From positions 1,550,001 to 1,614,000 of the forward strand of contig NZ_AP038785.1 in assembly GCF_047160095.1 (NCBI RefSeq): 64,000 bases of DNA. Direction: 5' to 3'. The translations under genes were made by a program, and so were the position numbers. A model generated the notes under the pieces. That model did no database searches. It was not told the origin of the DNA and saw only the letters and a list, made by a program, of their open reading frames with translations. This document shows, one piece after another, positions 35,486-43,477 of this stretch (position 1 is the first letter of the stretch; each line of letters starts with the position of its first letter). This stretch comes from Rodentibacter abscessus. GTDB lineage: Bacteria; Pseudomonadota; Gammaproteobacteria; Enterobacterales; Pasteurellaceae.

Positions 35486-36201
35486 GCCAATTAACCGAAT
35501 TAACCCCTGCATTGTTAGCAATGCGTGAACGTGTTTTTAAAGCAAATTTAGAATTACCTAAATATAAATTGATCACTTTTACTTGGGGCAATGTAAGCGA
35601 AATTGACCGTGAAACAGGCATTGTTGCAATCAAACCTTCAGGGGTTGAATATGACACAATGAAAGTAGAAGATATTGTTTTGGTCGATCTGCAAGGCAAT
35701 CGGGTATATGGCGATAAAAAACCGTCTTCTGATACCCCTACCCACTTAGAGCTTTATCGCCAATTTACTGATATTGGCGGTGTTGTGCATACCCATTCCC
35801 GCCACGCTACCGCTTGGGCTCAAGCAGGGGAAGATATTTTGGCTCTGGGCACAACGCAAGGAGATTATTTCTATGGTTCGATTCCTTGCACCCGCAAAAT
35901 GACTCCTGAGGAAATTGCGGGCGAATATGAATTAGAAACCGGGAAAGTGATTGTCGAGACGTTCCGTAAACGCCGGATTGAACCAAAATCCGTGCCTGCG
36001 GTACTGGTTCATTCACACGGACCGTTTACTTGGGGCAAAGATGCTTTTGATGCCGTACATAATTCTGTCGTGTTGGAAGAAGTGGCTTATATGAACTTTG
36101 TAAGCCACCAAATTCGCCCGAATATCGGTTCAATGCAACAGGAATTATTAGATAAACATTACCTACGTAAACACGGTAAAGATGCCTATTATGGGCAATA
36201 A
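35482..36201 (+). CDS. ulaF: L-ribulose-5-phosphate 4-epimerase UlaF
   Basis: A 239-residue class II aldolase/epimerase (AraD, SgbE, UlaF family) that converts L-ribulose 5-phosphate to D-xylulose 5-phosphate, feeding the pentose phosphate pathway. The substrate loop (FTWGNVSEIDRETG) and zinc histidines (VVHTHSRHAT and LVHSHGPFTWG) are present. The ATG at 35482 follows GGAGG and overlaps ulaE; the longer frame through ulaE is not used. Paralogues act on arabinose, so the ula assignment rests on context. Confidence 0.93.
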   Translation: MSQLTELTPALLAMRERVFKANLELPKYKLITFTWGNVSEIDRETGIVAIKPSGVEYDTMKVEDIVLVDLQGNRVYGDKKPSSDTPTHLELYRQFTDIGGVVHTHSRHATAWAQAGEDILALGTTQGDYFYGSIPCTRKMTPEEIAGEYELETGKVIVETFRKRRIEPKSVPAVLVHSHGPFTWGKDAFDAVHNSVVLEEVAYMNFVSHQIRPNIGSMQQELLDKHYLRKHGKDAYYGQ

Positions 36202-36219
36202 TTAAGTAACAGATAGACT

Positions 36220-36245
36220 AAAGAGGCAGTATTTACTGCCTCTTT
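36220..36245 (+). terminator. Hairpin after ulaF
   Basis: A perfect 12-bp stem (AAAGAGGCAGTA at 36220-36231, TACTGCCTCTTT at 36234-36245). It ends in TCTTT but no longer T run follows, so it may be a partial terminator before the phosphatase gene. Confidence 0.55.
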
Positions 36246-36265
36246 CAACAAGAAGGAATGAGAAT

Positions 36266-37084
36266 ATGAATTATAAAGTGGTCGCCTTTGATCTTGATGG
36301 CACATTACTCAATGGACAAGGTCAAATTTTGGCTGAGAATAAAAAAGCAATTCAAACACTACAGGAAAAAGGTATTCAAGTAATTTTAGTAACAGGCAGA
36401 CACCACACCGCCGTCAAACCTTATTATCGGGAATTAGGGTTAACCACACCGATTATTTGTTGTAATGGCACTTATGTTTATGACGTTGAAACCGATAGCA
36501 CACCTTTTGCCAATCCCCTTTCCAAACAACAGGCACAACTGATTTTTGATGTGGCGGAAAAACATCATTGTCATCTCTTAATGTACTCAAGAGATTCAAT
36601 GAATTATGCCGAACTCAACCCGCATATGACAAAATTTATTCAATGGGTAGAAAGTTGCCCGCCTGAAGTCCGCCCTGATGTGCGTAAAGTGGCGAGTATT
36701 CAAGATGTGATTGATCACGATCAGCCAATTTGGAAATGTGTTATTTCCGCCCCTGATAAAAATATAATGAATGCCGTTGTTGCAGACTTACCACAGGACG
36801 AATTTAGCTGTGAATGGTCTTGGGTTGATCGCATTGATATTGCAAATGCAGGCAATACCAAAGGAGGAAGATTGTTGGCATTATTAGCAGAGTGGGGAAT
36901 TGATCCACAGCAGGTTATTGCCTTTGGTGATAACCATAATGATATTAGTATGCTTAAAGCCGTAGGACTAGGCGTTGCAATGGGCAATGCAGAAGATGAA
37001 GTGAAACAGCAGGCAAAATTAATTACTCGTAGCAATAATGAAGCGGGTATTGCCGATGTATTGAAAACGTATTTTTCGATTTAA
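36266..37084 (+). CDS. Cof-type HAD phosphatase, YbhA-like
   Basis: A 272-residue haloacid-dehalogenase phosphatase with a C2B cap. The catalytic DxD is D9/D11 (VVAFDLDGTLL), followed by the VTGRHH, GNTKGGRLL and AFGDNHNDISML motifs. Overall it most resembles E. coli YbhA, a pyridoxal-phosphate phosphatase (shared blocks ICCNGTYVYD and CEWSW). It lies after ulaF and may belong to the ula transcript, but a link to ascorbate is not established. Confidence 0.85.
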   Translation: MNYKVVAFDLDGTLLNGQGQILAENKKAIQTLQEKGIQVILVTGRHHTAVKPYYRELGLTTPIICCNGTYVYDVETDSTPFANPLSKQQAQLIFDVAEKHHCHLLMYSRDSMNYAELNPHMTKFIQWVESCPPEVRPDVRKVASIQDVIDHDQPIWKCVISAPDKNIMNAVVADLPQDEFSCEWSWVDRIDIANAGNTKGGRLLALLAEWGIDPQQVIAFGDNHNDISMLKAVGLGVAMGNAEDEVKQQAKLITRSNNEAGIADVLKTYFSI

Positions 37085-37095
37085 TTCAATAAAAT

Positions 37096-37129
37096 AAAAA
37101 ACCGACTAAACACTAAAAGTCGGTTTTTT
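37096..37129 (+). terminator. Terminator of the rightward ula cluster
   Basis: A perfect 12-bp stem (AAAAAACCGACT at 37096-37107, AGTCGGTTTTTT at 37118-37129), with the U run inside the 3' arm. It ends the YbhA-like gene. Confidence 0.9.
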
Positions 37130-37174
37130 AATATCGTTTTCAGCGAAAATCTTTCGCGTAGTTCTTCTAAGCAA

Positions 37175-37199
37175 AAGCGACCAAAAAATCCGGTCGCTT
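37175..37199 (-). terminator. Terminator of proS
   Basis: An 8-bp stem (AAGCGACC at 37175-37182, GGTCGCTT at 37192-37199). On the minus strand the tail is TTGCTT, so it is a modest terminator. It lies 18 bp past the proS stop. Confidence 0.55.
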
Positions 37200-37216
37200 A
37201 AATTTAATTCGCTCTA

Positions 37217-38929
37217 TTACGCTAATTTTTCTTTTAAGAAATCTAATAATTGTTCTTTTCCAATCATTTCTTTCCCACCGCTACGGCGATTTTTATATTC
37301 AATTTCGCCGTTCGCAAGATTTTTCTCACCAATGACGATCATATGCGGCACACCGATAAGCTCCATATCCGCAAACATTACACCCGGGCGTTCTTTACGA
37401 TCATCAAAAATGACATCCACACCTTGAGCCTGTAAAGTGCGGTACAATTCTTCGGCATATTGTTGCACGCTTTCGGATTTATGCATATTCATCGGCACAA
37501 TCGCTACGGTAAAGGGTGCGATTTCATCTGTCGGCCAAATAATGCCGCGTTCATCATAATGCTGCTCGATCGCCGCCGCCACAACTCGGGTTACTCCAAT
37601 ACCGTAGCACCCCATAGTAACAATCATTGGGCGACCGTCTTCCCCCTGAACCGTAGCATTCATCGCTTCTGAATATTTTTTTCCCAGCTGGAAAATATGC
37701 CCGACTTCAATACCGCGCTTAATAAGCAACGTACCTTTTCCATCAGGGCTTGGATCACCTTCCACGACATTACGAAGATCGGCGACTTTCGGTAAGGCGA
37801 CATCACGTACCCAGTTAATATTGAAATAATGTTTGCCATCAATATTCGCACCGGCACTGAAATCGGACATCAATGCCACCGAGCGATCAACAATCGCCGG
37901 AATGGTCAGATTTACCGGTCCTAACGAACCTACGCCTGCGCCGATTTTTGCCTTAATTTCCGCCTCATCGGCAAATTCCAACGGCGAGGCAACTTCCGCT
38001 AATTTTTCCGCTTTGATTTCATTTAACTCGTGATCGCCACGAATCACTAACGCCACAAGAGGCTGTTCTTCACTAGCCCCCTTTACAATCAAGGTTTTCA
38101 CGGTTTTTTCAATCGGTTGATTAAATTGTTCCACTAATTCCGCAATCGTTTTTGCATTCGGCGTATCAATAAGTTCCATCACTTTGGTTGGTTCGCCACG
38201 CTCACCGATAGCAACCGCTTCGGCAAGCTCAATATTTGCCGCATAGTCCGATTCTGTGGAGAAAATCACATCATCTTCACCGCTATTTGCCAACACTTGG
38301 AATTCATGAGACGCACTACCACCGATAGATCCCGTATCTGCTTGAACCGCACGAAAATCTAAACCTAAACGATTGAAAATATTGCTATAAGTTTGATACA
38401 TCACATCATAAGTTTGTTGTAAACTTTCTTTATCAGTGTGGAAAGAATAGGCATCTTTCATTATAAATTCACGACTGCGCATCACGCCGAAACGTGGGCG
38501 AACCTCATCACGAAATTTAGTCTGAATATGATAAAGATTAATCGGTAGCTGACGATAAGAGGTGATTTCACGTCGCATTAGATCCGTAATAGCCTCTTCA
38601 TTTGTCGGTCCAATAACAAAACCACGCTCGCCACGATCGGTAAAACGCAATAATTCCGGACCATATTGATCCCAACGACCGGATTCCTGCCAAAGTTCCG
38701 CCGGTTGCACAACCGGCATTTTAATTTCAAGTGCGCCGCTTTTATCCATTTCTTCGCGAATCACTTTTTCGACTTTACGAAGCACCCGCCAACCGGTCGG
38801 CATCCAGTGGTATAAACCTGAAGCCAGAGGGCGAATCATCCCTGCACGCAACATCAGTTGATGGCTCACAATCGCCGCTTCGGCCGGTGTTTCCTTTAAT
38901 GTAGAGAATAAATATTGACTTGTACGCAT
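37217..38929 (-). CDS. proS: Prolyl-tRNA synthetase
   Basis: A 570-residue class II synthetase (E. coli 572). Class II motifs are visible (motif 2 around KFRDEVRPRFGVMRSREF; motif 3 near MGCYGIGVTRVVAAA). The INS editing domain, which removes alanine from tRNA-Pro, fills about residues 230-395, and an anticodon-binding domain closes the protein. The ATG at 38929 matches relatives (MRTSQYLFSTLKETPAEA). The frame extends 20 codons further into the palindromic repeat, which I reject. Confidence 0.97.
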   Translation of the reverse strand: MRTSQYLFSTLKETPAEAAIVSHQLMLRAGMIRPLASGLYHWMPTGWRVLRKVEKVIREEMDKSGALEIKMPVVQPAELWQESGRWDQYGPELLRFTDRGERGFVIGPTNEEAITDLMRREITSYRQLPINLYHIQTKFRDEVRPRFGVMRSREFIMKDAYSFHTDKESLQQTYDVMYQTYSNIFNRLGLDFRAVQADTGSIGGSASHEFQVLANSGEDDVIFSTESDYAANIELAEAVAIGERGEPTKVMELIDTPNAKTIAELVEQFNQPIEKTVKTLIVKGASEEQPLVALVIRGDHELNEIKAEKLAEVASPLEFADEAEIKAKIGAGVGSLGPVNLTIPAIVDRSVALMSDFSAGANIDGKHYFNINWVRDVALPKVADLRNVVEGDPSPDGKGTLLIKRGIEVGHIFQLGKKYSEAMNATVQGEDGRPMIVTMGCYGIGVTRVVAAAIEQHYDERGIIWPTDEIAPFTVAIVPMNMHKSESVQQYAEELYRTLQAQGVDVIFDDRKERPGVMFADMELIGVPHMIVIGEKNLANGEIEYKNRRSGGKEMIGKEQLLDFLKEKLA

Positions 38930-38971
38930 CGAATTAACCTTAAATACTTTAAATTGAGAAAAAATCGGTAT

Positions 38972-39099
38972 TATGTAGCGCTTGCACAAGGTGAAAAGTA
39001 GGGTGTGTTAGGCTTGCCGTAACGCACCGTTAAACCCAAGTTTGGTGCGTTACGGCAAGCCTAACACACCCTACTTTTCACCTTGTGCAACGATACATA
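38972..39099. repeat. Large REP-like palindromic element, copy 2
   Basis: A nearly perfect palindrome upstream of proS. The core arms are identical over 47 bp (38982-39028 and 39044-39090) around a 15-bp loop. Each arm holds a GTAG tetranucleotide followed by an imperfect GGTGTGTTAGGC hairpin, the form of REP units in inverted pairs (BIME). The outer ends (TATGTAGC and ATACATA) are partly symmetric. It shares ends and core with the degenerate copy at 4117-4229. Confidence 0.9.
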
Positions 39100-39128
39100 A
39101 TAATGGAAAAAATTGGCGAGAGTATAAC

Positions 39129-39160
39129 AAAAAGTGCGGTCATTTTTAACCGCACTTTTT
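39129..39160 (-). terminator. Inverted USS pair, terminator of potD
   Basis: AAAAAGTGCGGT (39129-39140) and ACCGCACTTTTT (39149-39160) form a perfect 12-bp stem 12 bp past the potD stop. The T run in the 3' arm works in either direction. It is a typical Haemophilus dual-purpose USS terminator. Confidence 0.88.
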
Positions 39161-39172
39161 TGAAAGAAGAAA

Positions 39173-40225
39173 TTAATTGGTTTTCAATTTATTCCAATAT
39201 TTTTCGTAAATATCAATCGCTTCGCCCACATCTCCTTGCATAATGCCCTTTTCCACCTGCTCAGGAGGAGGAAATAAAGTCGGATCATTGGCAAGTTCGG
39301 GATTCAATAGCGCTTTCACACCGTTATTCGGCATCGAAAAGCCCATACGTTCTACCACTACTTTTGCATTTTCCGGACGAAGTAAAAAATCAATAAATTT
39401 ATGCGCACCTTCTACATTTTTTGCAGTTTTTGGAATTGCGTAATTGTCCATCCAAAAAATTGCCCCTTCTTTCGGATAAATAAATTGTAAACTTGGATTT
39501 TCTTTATGCGCCAAATACGCAGAACCGTTCCAAATCATACCGATTGCTGCTTCGCCTTGTACATAAGGCACTTCCGGAGAATCCGAATTAAAGGTTACCA
39601 CGTTAGGTAATAAATTAACCAAACGTTCATAAGCGGCTTTGATTTCGTCCTCATTTGTGGTGTTCGGTGATTTACCATCTAATAATAAAGCGATATGAAA
39701 AACTTCGCGTGCGTCGCTGGTCATCAATACCTTGTGCTTAAACTCCGGTTTCCACAAATCCGCCCAACTTGTAATCTTGTTCGGTTCGATCTCATCCGAG
39801 TTCACCTCAATCCCGGTTAAACCATACACATACGGCAAAGAATATTTATTTTCTGGATCAAATTCCTTGTTTAAAAGATGTGTCGGCACTTGTTTTAAGT
39901 TACTCAGTTTACTGTGATCTAAAGGTTGCAACATATTCTCTTTGATCATTTTATTAACGTAATAACTCGATGGAAAAACCAAGTCGTAGCCTTGTCCGGC
40001 ATTTTCCGTTAATTTTAATTTTGCATACATTTCTTCATTACTTTCAAAGGTGGAATAAATCACTTCCACACCGGTTTCTTTAGTAAATTGAGCAACAAGA
40101 TCGGAAGGCACATAGTCCGTCCAGTTATAAACATAAAGTTTGTTGTTGGCAAAAGCTGATGTCGCAAAAACAGCGATTGCCGAAAGGAAAAGAGATTTGA
40201 TTGAGAGAACAAAGGATTTTTTCAA
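39173..40225 (-). CDS. potD: Spermidine/putrescine-binding periplasmic protein PotD
   Basis: A 350-residue periplasmic polyamine-binding protein. A signal peptide (SLFLSAIAVFATSAFA) is cleaved before NNKLYVYNWTDYVPSDLV, the PotD start. Ligand-pocket segments WTDYV, YDLVFPSSYYVNKM and FWMDNYAIPKTA are present. No potABC genes adjoin it, so it must serve a transporter encoded elsewhere, possibly as a second PotD. It is divergent from the PuuB-like oxidase. Confidence 0.93.
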   Translation of the reverse strand: MKKSFVLSIKSLFLSAIAVFATSAFANNKLYVYNWTDYVPSDLVAQFTKETGVEVIYSTFESNEEMYAKLKLTENAGQGYDLVFPSSYYVNKMIKENMLQPLDHSKLSNLKQVPTHLLNKEFDPENKYSLPYVYGLTGIEVNSDEIEPNKITSWADLWKPEFKHKVLMTSDAREVFHIALLLDGKSPNTTNEDEIKAAYERLVNLLPNVVTFNSDSPEVPYVQGEAAIGMIWNGSAYLAHKENPSLQFIYPKEGAIFWMDNYAIPKTAKNVEGAHKFIDFLLRPENAKVVVERMGFSMPNNGVKALLNPELANDPTLFPPPEQVEKGIMQGDVGEAIDIYEKYWNKLKTN

Positions 40226-40307
40226 TTTATTGACCTCCGAAGGAATAATTAATAATCAATGCGCCAAATTCACGCAGACGGAAGTATAACATTTTTTCGC
40301 AAAGGGT

Positions 40308-40335
40308 TTGACATATTTACCCATAGGGGTAAGAT
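40308..40335 (+). promoter_or_regulatory. Promoter of the PuuB-like oxidase gene
   Basis: A perfect TTGACA -35 (40308-40313), 16-bp spacer and TAAGAT -10 (40330-40335), 30 bp before the ATG. The -35 TTG also begins a longer open frame, which argues against that longer start. Confidence 0.65.
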
Positions 40336-40364
40336 TTCGCCAACTTTTATTCACGAGATTTTTT

Positions 40365-41660
40365 ATGCTGAATTTTGCCCATCAAGAACACGTACCTTCT
40401 TATTATTTCGATTCACGCAATCAAGATTTCCAACTTCCCGCTTTAACACAGGTTGAACAAGCGGATGTGTGCGTAATCGGTGCCGGTTTCTTCGGTTTAT
40501 CCGCCGCATTAGAACTCGCCGAAAAAGGAAAAAAAGTGATCGTACTGGAAGGTGCGCGCATAGGATTCGGCGCTTCAGGTCGAAGCGGCGGACAAGCAAT
40601 TAACGGCTTTGAAGAAGGCATTGATGAGTACATCAAAGAAGTGGGCTTTGATAAAGCCCGCAAATTATGGGAAATGTCCTTAGAAGCCATCGATATTATT
40701 GATGAACGCATTGCCAAATACGGCATCCAATGCGATTGGAAAAAAGGTTACGCCACCCTTGCGCTGAATGATCGCCGTATGGACGATCTCATCGCAAACG
40801 AAAAAGCCAGCCATGAAAATTTTGGCTATAAAAATATGCAGCTTTGGGATAAAGCTAAACTCAAACAACATTTGGGCAGTGATATTTACGTGGGCGGTTT
40901 ATACGATAGCAACTCAGGGCATTTGCACCCGCTTAATTATTGCTTAGGGTTGGCAAAAGCCTGCTTGGATCTCGGCGTACGGATTTTTGAGCAATCACCG
41001 GTCGTGGATCTGATTGAAAAAAACGGCAGTATCGAAGTAAAAACCACACAAAGTGCGGTCATTTCTCAAGATGTTATTTTAGCAACCAATGCCTATATTG
41101 ATGTGCTACCCAAATCAATTCATCACGGTATTAATCGCAAAATTATGCCGGTAGAAAGCTTTATCATTGCCACCGAACCTTTAAGTCAAACCCTTGCCGA
41201 TTCAGTGATTAATAATGGTATGTCCGTGTGTGATAATAATTTATTACTCGATTATTATCGTCTAAGTGCGGATAATCGCCTTCTTTTCGGCAGTGATTCC
41301 AGCTCGGAAAAAGATATGGTTGCCGTAATGCGGCAAAATATGCTGCACGTATTCCCGCAACTTGAAGAAGTTAAAATCGATTACGGCTGGGCGGGGCCAA
41401 TCGATATGACGATGAACTCTACCCCACATTTTGGTCGGATTTCTCCTCATATTTATTTTGCTCACGGCTATTCCGGACACGGCGTTGCATTAACGGGGCT
41501 TGCCGGTCGCATTATCGCTGAAGCCATTTTAGGCGATGATGAACGCTTACGAATTTTCGAGGAACTGAAAGTGCCATCCGTTTATGGCGGAAAGATCGTA
41601 AAAAATTTAGCCACTAAAATCGGTGTGCAATATTACAAATTTTTGGATCGTTTTCGCTAG
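40365..41660 (+). CDS. FAD-dependent amine oxidoreductase, PuuB-like
   Basis: A 431-residue DAO-family flavoenzyme. The dinucleotide-binding motif is VIGAGFFGLSAALELAEKG (about residues 37-55), and late FAD contacts lie in GYSGHGVALTGLAGR. It resembles gamma-glutamylputrescine oxidase PuuB (E. coli 426 residues), which oxidises gamma-glutamylputrescine in putrescine breakdown. The rest of the Puu pathway is not next to it, so the substrate could be another amine. The ATG at 40365 was chosen over the TTG at 40308, which is the -35 box. Confidence 0.85.
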   Translation: MLNFAHQEHVPSYYFDSRNQDFQLPALTQVEQADVCVIGAGFFGLSAALELAEKGKKVIVLEGARIGFGASGRSGGQAINGFEEGIDEYIKEVGFDKARKLWEMSLEAIDIIDERIAKYGIQCDWKKGYATLALNDRRMDDLIANEKASHENFGYKNMQLWDKAKLKQHLGSDIYVGGLYDSNSGHLHPLNYCLGLAKACLDLGVRIFEQSPVVDLIEKNGSIEVKTTQSAVISQDVILATNAYIDVLPKSIHHGINRKIMPVESFIIATEPLSQTLADSVINNGMSVCDNNLLLDYYRLSADNRLLFGSDSSSEKDMVAVMRQNMLHVFPQLEEVKIDYGWAGPIDMTMNSTPHFGRISPHIYFAHGYSGHGVALTGLAGRIIAEAILGDDERLRIFEELKVPSVYGGKIVKNLATKIGVQYYKFLDRFR

Positions 41661-41681
41661 AAATTCACTCAAAATAACACG

Positions 41682-41700
41682 CAATCGCTTGAAGCGATTG
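41682..41700 (+). terminator. Terminator of the PuuB-like gene
   Basis: A perfect 19-bp palindrome (CAATCGCTT, central G, AAGCGATTG) followed by TTATATCTT, 21 bp after the stop. The loop would use part of the stem, so the effective hairpin is shorter. Confidence 0.5.
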
Positions 41701-41765
41701 TTATATCTTAAGGCACGATTGGCAAATCTAAAGGTTTTTTGACCGCACTTTAAGGCGTTGTATTT

Positions 41766-41807
41766 TAATTTCACCAATAATCGGAAAGTCCATTATTGGT
41801 GAAATTA
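41766..41807. repeat. Perfect 15-bp inverted repeat between the oxidase gene and asnC
   Basis: TAATTTCACCAATAA (41766-41780) and its exact complement (41793-41807) around a 12-bp loop. No T run follows on either strand. It lies 14 bp past the asnC stop, so an RNA-stabilising hairpin or weak bidirectional terminator is the likeliest role. Confidence 0.65.
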
Positions 41808-41821
41808 GATACCTAAAACAC

Positions 41822-42274
41822 CTAAGGTTTAATATCCCTCAAGATAGGATTTTGCATTGAAATCAAAGTCTCGGTAGATTGAATTTCATCAATTAATTGA
41901 ATTTTTGTCGCTAATACCGAGTGTAATTCGGCAATAGTGTGCGTCATCACCTTAATGAAAATCGAATAATTTCCCGTCGTATAATAGGCTTCGACCACTT
42001 CATCAAAAGTTTCCAGTTTCTTGATAACCTTCTCGTAATCTTTCGCGCTCTTCAAAATAATACCGATGAAACAACATACATCATAACCAAGTTTACGTTC
42101 ATCAATAATCACTTTTGTCCCTTCAATAATACCTGATTGACGCATTTTTTCGACACGAACGTGAATCGTACCGGGACTAACACCAAAATTTTTCGCCATT
42201 TCAGCATAGGGCGTACGGGCATCTTTGGTGAGAACGCGGAGAATTTGTTGATCCAAATTATCGATATTGTGCAT
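41822..42274 (-). CDS. asnC: Lrp/AsnC-family regulator AsnC
   Basis: A 150-residue regulator (E. coli AsnC 152). N-terminal HTH (about 1-55, with AEMAKNFGVSPGTIHVRVEK) and C-terminal RAM ligand-binding domain. AsnC activates asnA when asparagine is scarce and represses itself. The ATG at 42274 follows a full GGAGGA site 7 bp upstream; the longer frame lacks such support. Divergent from asnA, the classic arrangement. Confidence 0.95.
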   Translation of the reverse strand: MHNIDNLDQQILRVLTKDARTPYAEMAKNFGVSPGTIHVRVEKMRQSGIIEGTKVIIDERKLGYDVCCFIGIILKSAKDYEKVIKKLETFDEVVEAYYTTGNYSIFIKVMTHTIAELHSVLATKIQLIDEIQSTETLISMQNPILRDIKP

Positions 42275-42427
42275 AAAACATCCTCCTTTATAAATCATCT
42301 AAAAAACCATCATTTAATTAGATAATATTTAAACTTAATGGAAAAGTAAACAAAATACTTGAAATATAATCTGATTTTATTGAATAATACCTAAAAATTT
42401 CACTTAGTATTAAAACAGGCGGAAAAT

Positions 42428-43420
42428 ATGAAGAAAACATTTATCTTACAACAACAAGAAATTAGCTTTGTAAAAAACACCTTTACACAAAACTTAATTG
42501 AACAACTTGGCATCATTGAAGTGCAGGGTCCTATTCTTAGCCAAGTGGGAAACGGTATGCAAGACAACTTATCGGGAATTGAGAAAGCGGTTCAAGTAAA
42601 CGTAAAACAAATTCCGAATGCCGTATTTGAAGTGGTTCACTCTTTGGCGAAATGGAAACGCCACACCCTTGCCCGTTTCCATTTTAAAGAGGGAGAAGGA
42701 TTATTCGTTCATATGAAAGCATTGCGTCCGGACGAAGATTCATTAGATTCAACCCATTCCGTTTATGTGGATCAATGGGACTGGGAAAAAGTGATCCCTG
42801 CCGGTCGCCGTAACTTTGCTTACTTAAAAGAAACCGTAAACTCAATTTATCGCGCAATTCGTTTAACCGAACTTGCCGTAGAAGCCCGATTTGACATTCC
42901 TTCCATTTTGCCAAAACAAATTGCCTTTGTTCACAGCGAAGACCTAGTCAAACGTTACCCCGATTTAAGCAGTAAAGAGCGTGAAAATGCAATTTGTAAA
43001 GAATACGGTGCCGTCTTCTTGATTGGTATCGGCGGAAATCTCTCCGATGGAAAGCCACACGATGGTCGCGCACCGGATTATGATGACTGGACAACAGAAT
43101 CTGAAAACGGCTATAAAGGTTTAAACGGCGATATTTTGGTGTGGAACCCGGATCTTGAAAAAGCTTTCGAACTTTCTTCAATGGGGATTCGTGTTGATGA
43201 ATCGGCACTTCGCTTGCAAGTAGGTTTAACCGGCGATGAAGCCCGCCTAGAAATGGATTGGCATCAAGAATTGCTCAACGGCAAATTACCGCTCACGATT
43301 GGCGGCGGCATAGGTCAATCCCGTTTAGCGATGTTCTTATTACGTAAAAAACATATCGGCGAAGTGCAATCAAGCGTATGGCCAAAAGAAATGTTAGAGC
43401 AGTATCAACACATTCTTTAA
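42428..43420 (+). CDS. asnA: Aspartate-ammonia ligase AsnA
   Basis: A 330-residue ammonia-dependent asparagine synthetase, related to class II tRNA synthetases. It makes asparagine from aspartate, ammonia and ATP. Family blocks are GPILSQVGNGMQDNLSGIEK, KALRPDEDSLDSTHSVYVDQ and LTIGGGIGQSRLAMFLL. The exact length matches E. coli AsnA. Expression should depend on AsnC from the divergent gene. Confidence 0.97.
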   Translation: MKKTFILQQQEISFVKNTFTQNLIEQLGIIEVQGPILSQVGNGMQDNLSGIEKAVQVNVKQIPNAVFEVVHSLAKWKRHTLARFHFKEGEGLFVHMKALRPDEDSLDSTHSVYVDQWDWEKVIPAGRRNFAYLKETVNSIYRAIRLTELAVEARFDIPSILPKQIAFVHSEDLVKRYPDLSSKERENAICKEYGAVFLIGIGGNLSDGKPHDGRAPDYDDWTTESENGYKGLNGDILVWNPDLEKAFELSSMGIRVDESALRLQVGLTGDEARLEMDWHQELLNGKLPLTIGGGIGQSRLAMFLLRKKHIGEVQSSVWPKEMLEQYQHIL

Positions 43421-43431
43421 TCTTTTTAAAC

Positions 43432-43463
43432 AAAAAGTGCGGTGAATTTCACCGCACTTTTTT
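43432..43463. terminator. Inverted USS pair, bidirectional terminator of asnA and serA
   Basis: AAAAAGTGCGGTGAA followed by TTCACCGCACTTTTT forms a perfect stem of about 15 bp (43432-43463) between two convergent genes, with T runs in both directions. Confidence 0.9.
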
Positions 43464-43477
43464 TCGTTTCAACGATC

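Noticed and set aside
37217..38989. Longer proS reading frame starting at 38989
   Set aside because: The extra 20 codons lie inside the 47-bp palindrome. The ATG at 38929 matches the start and length of other ProS proteins.
40308..41660. TTG start for the PuuB-like gene at 40308
   Set aside because: That TTG is the first part of a perfect TTGACA -35 box; the ATG at 40365 sits at the right distance from the promoter.
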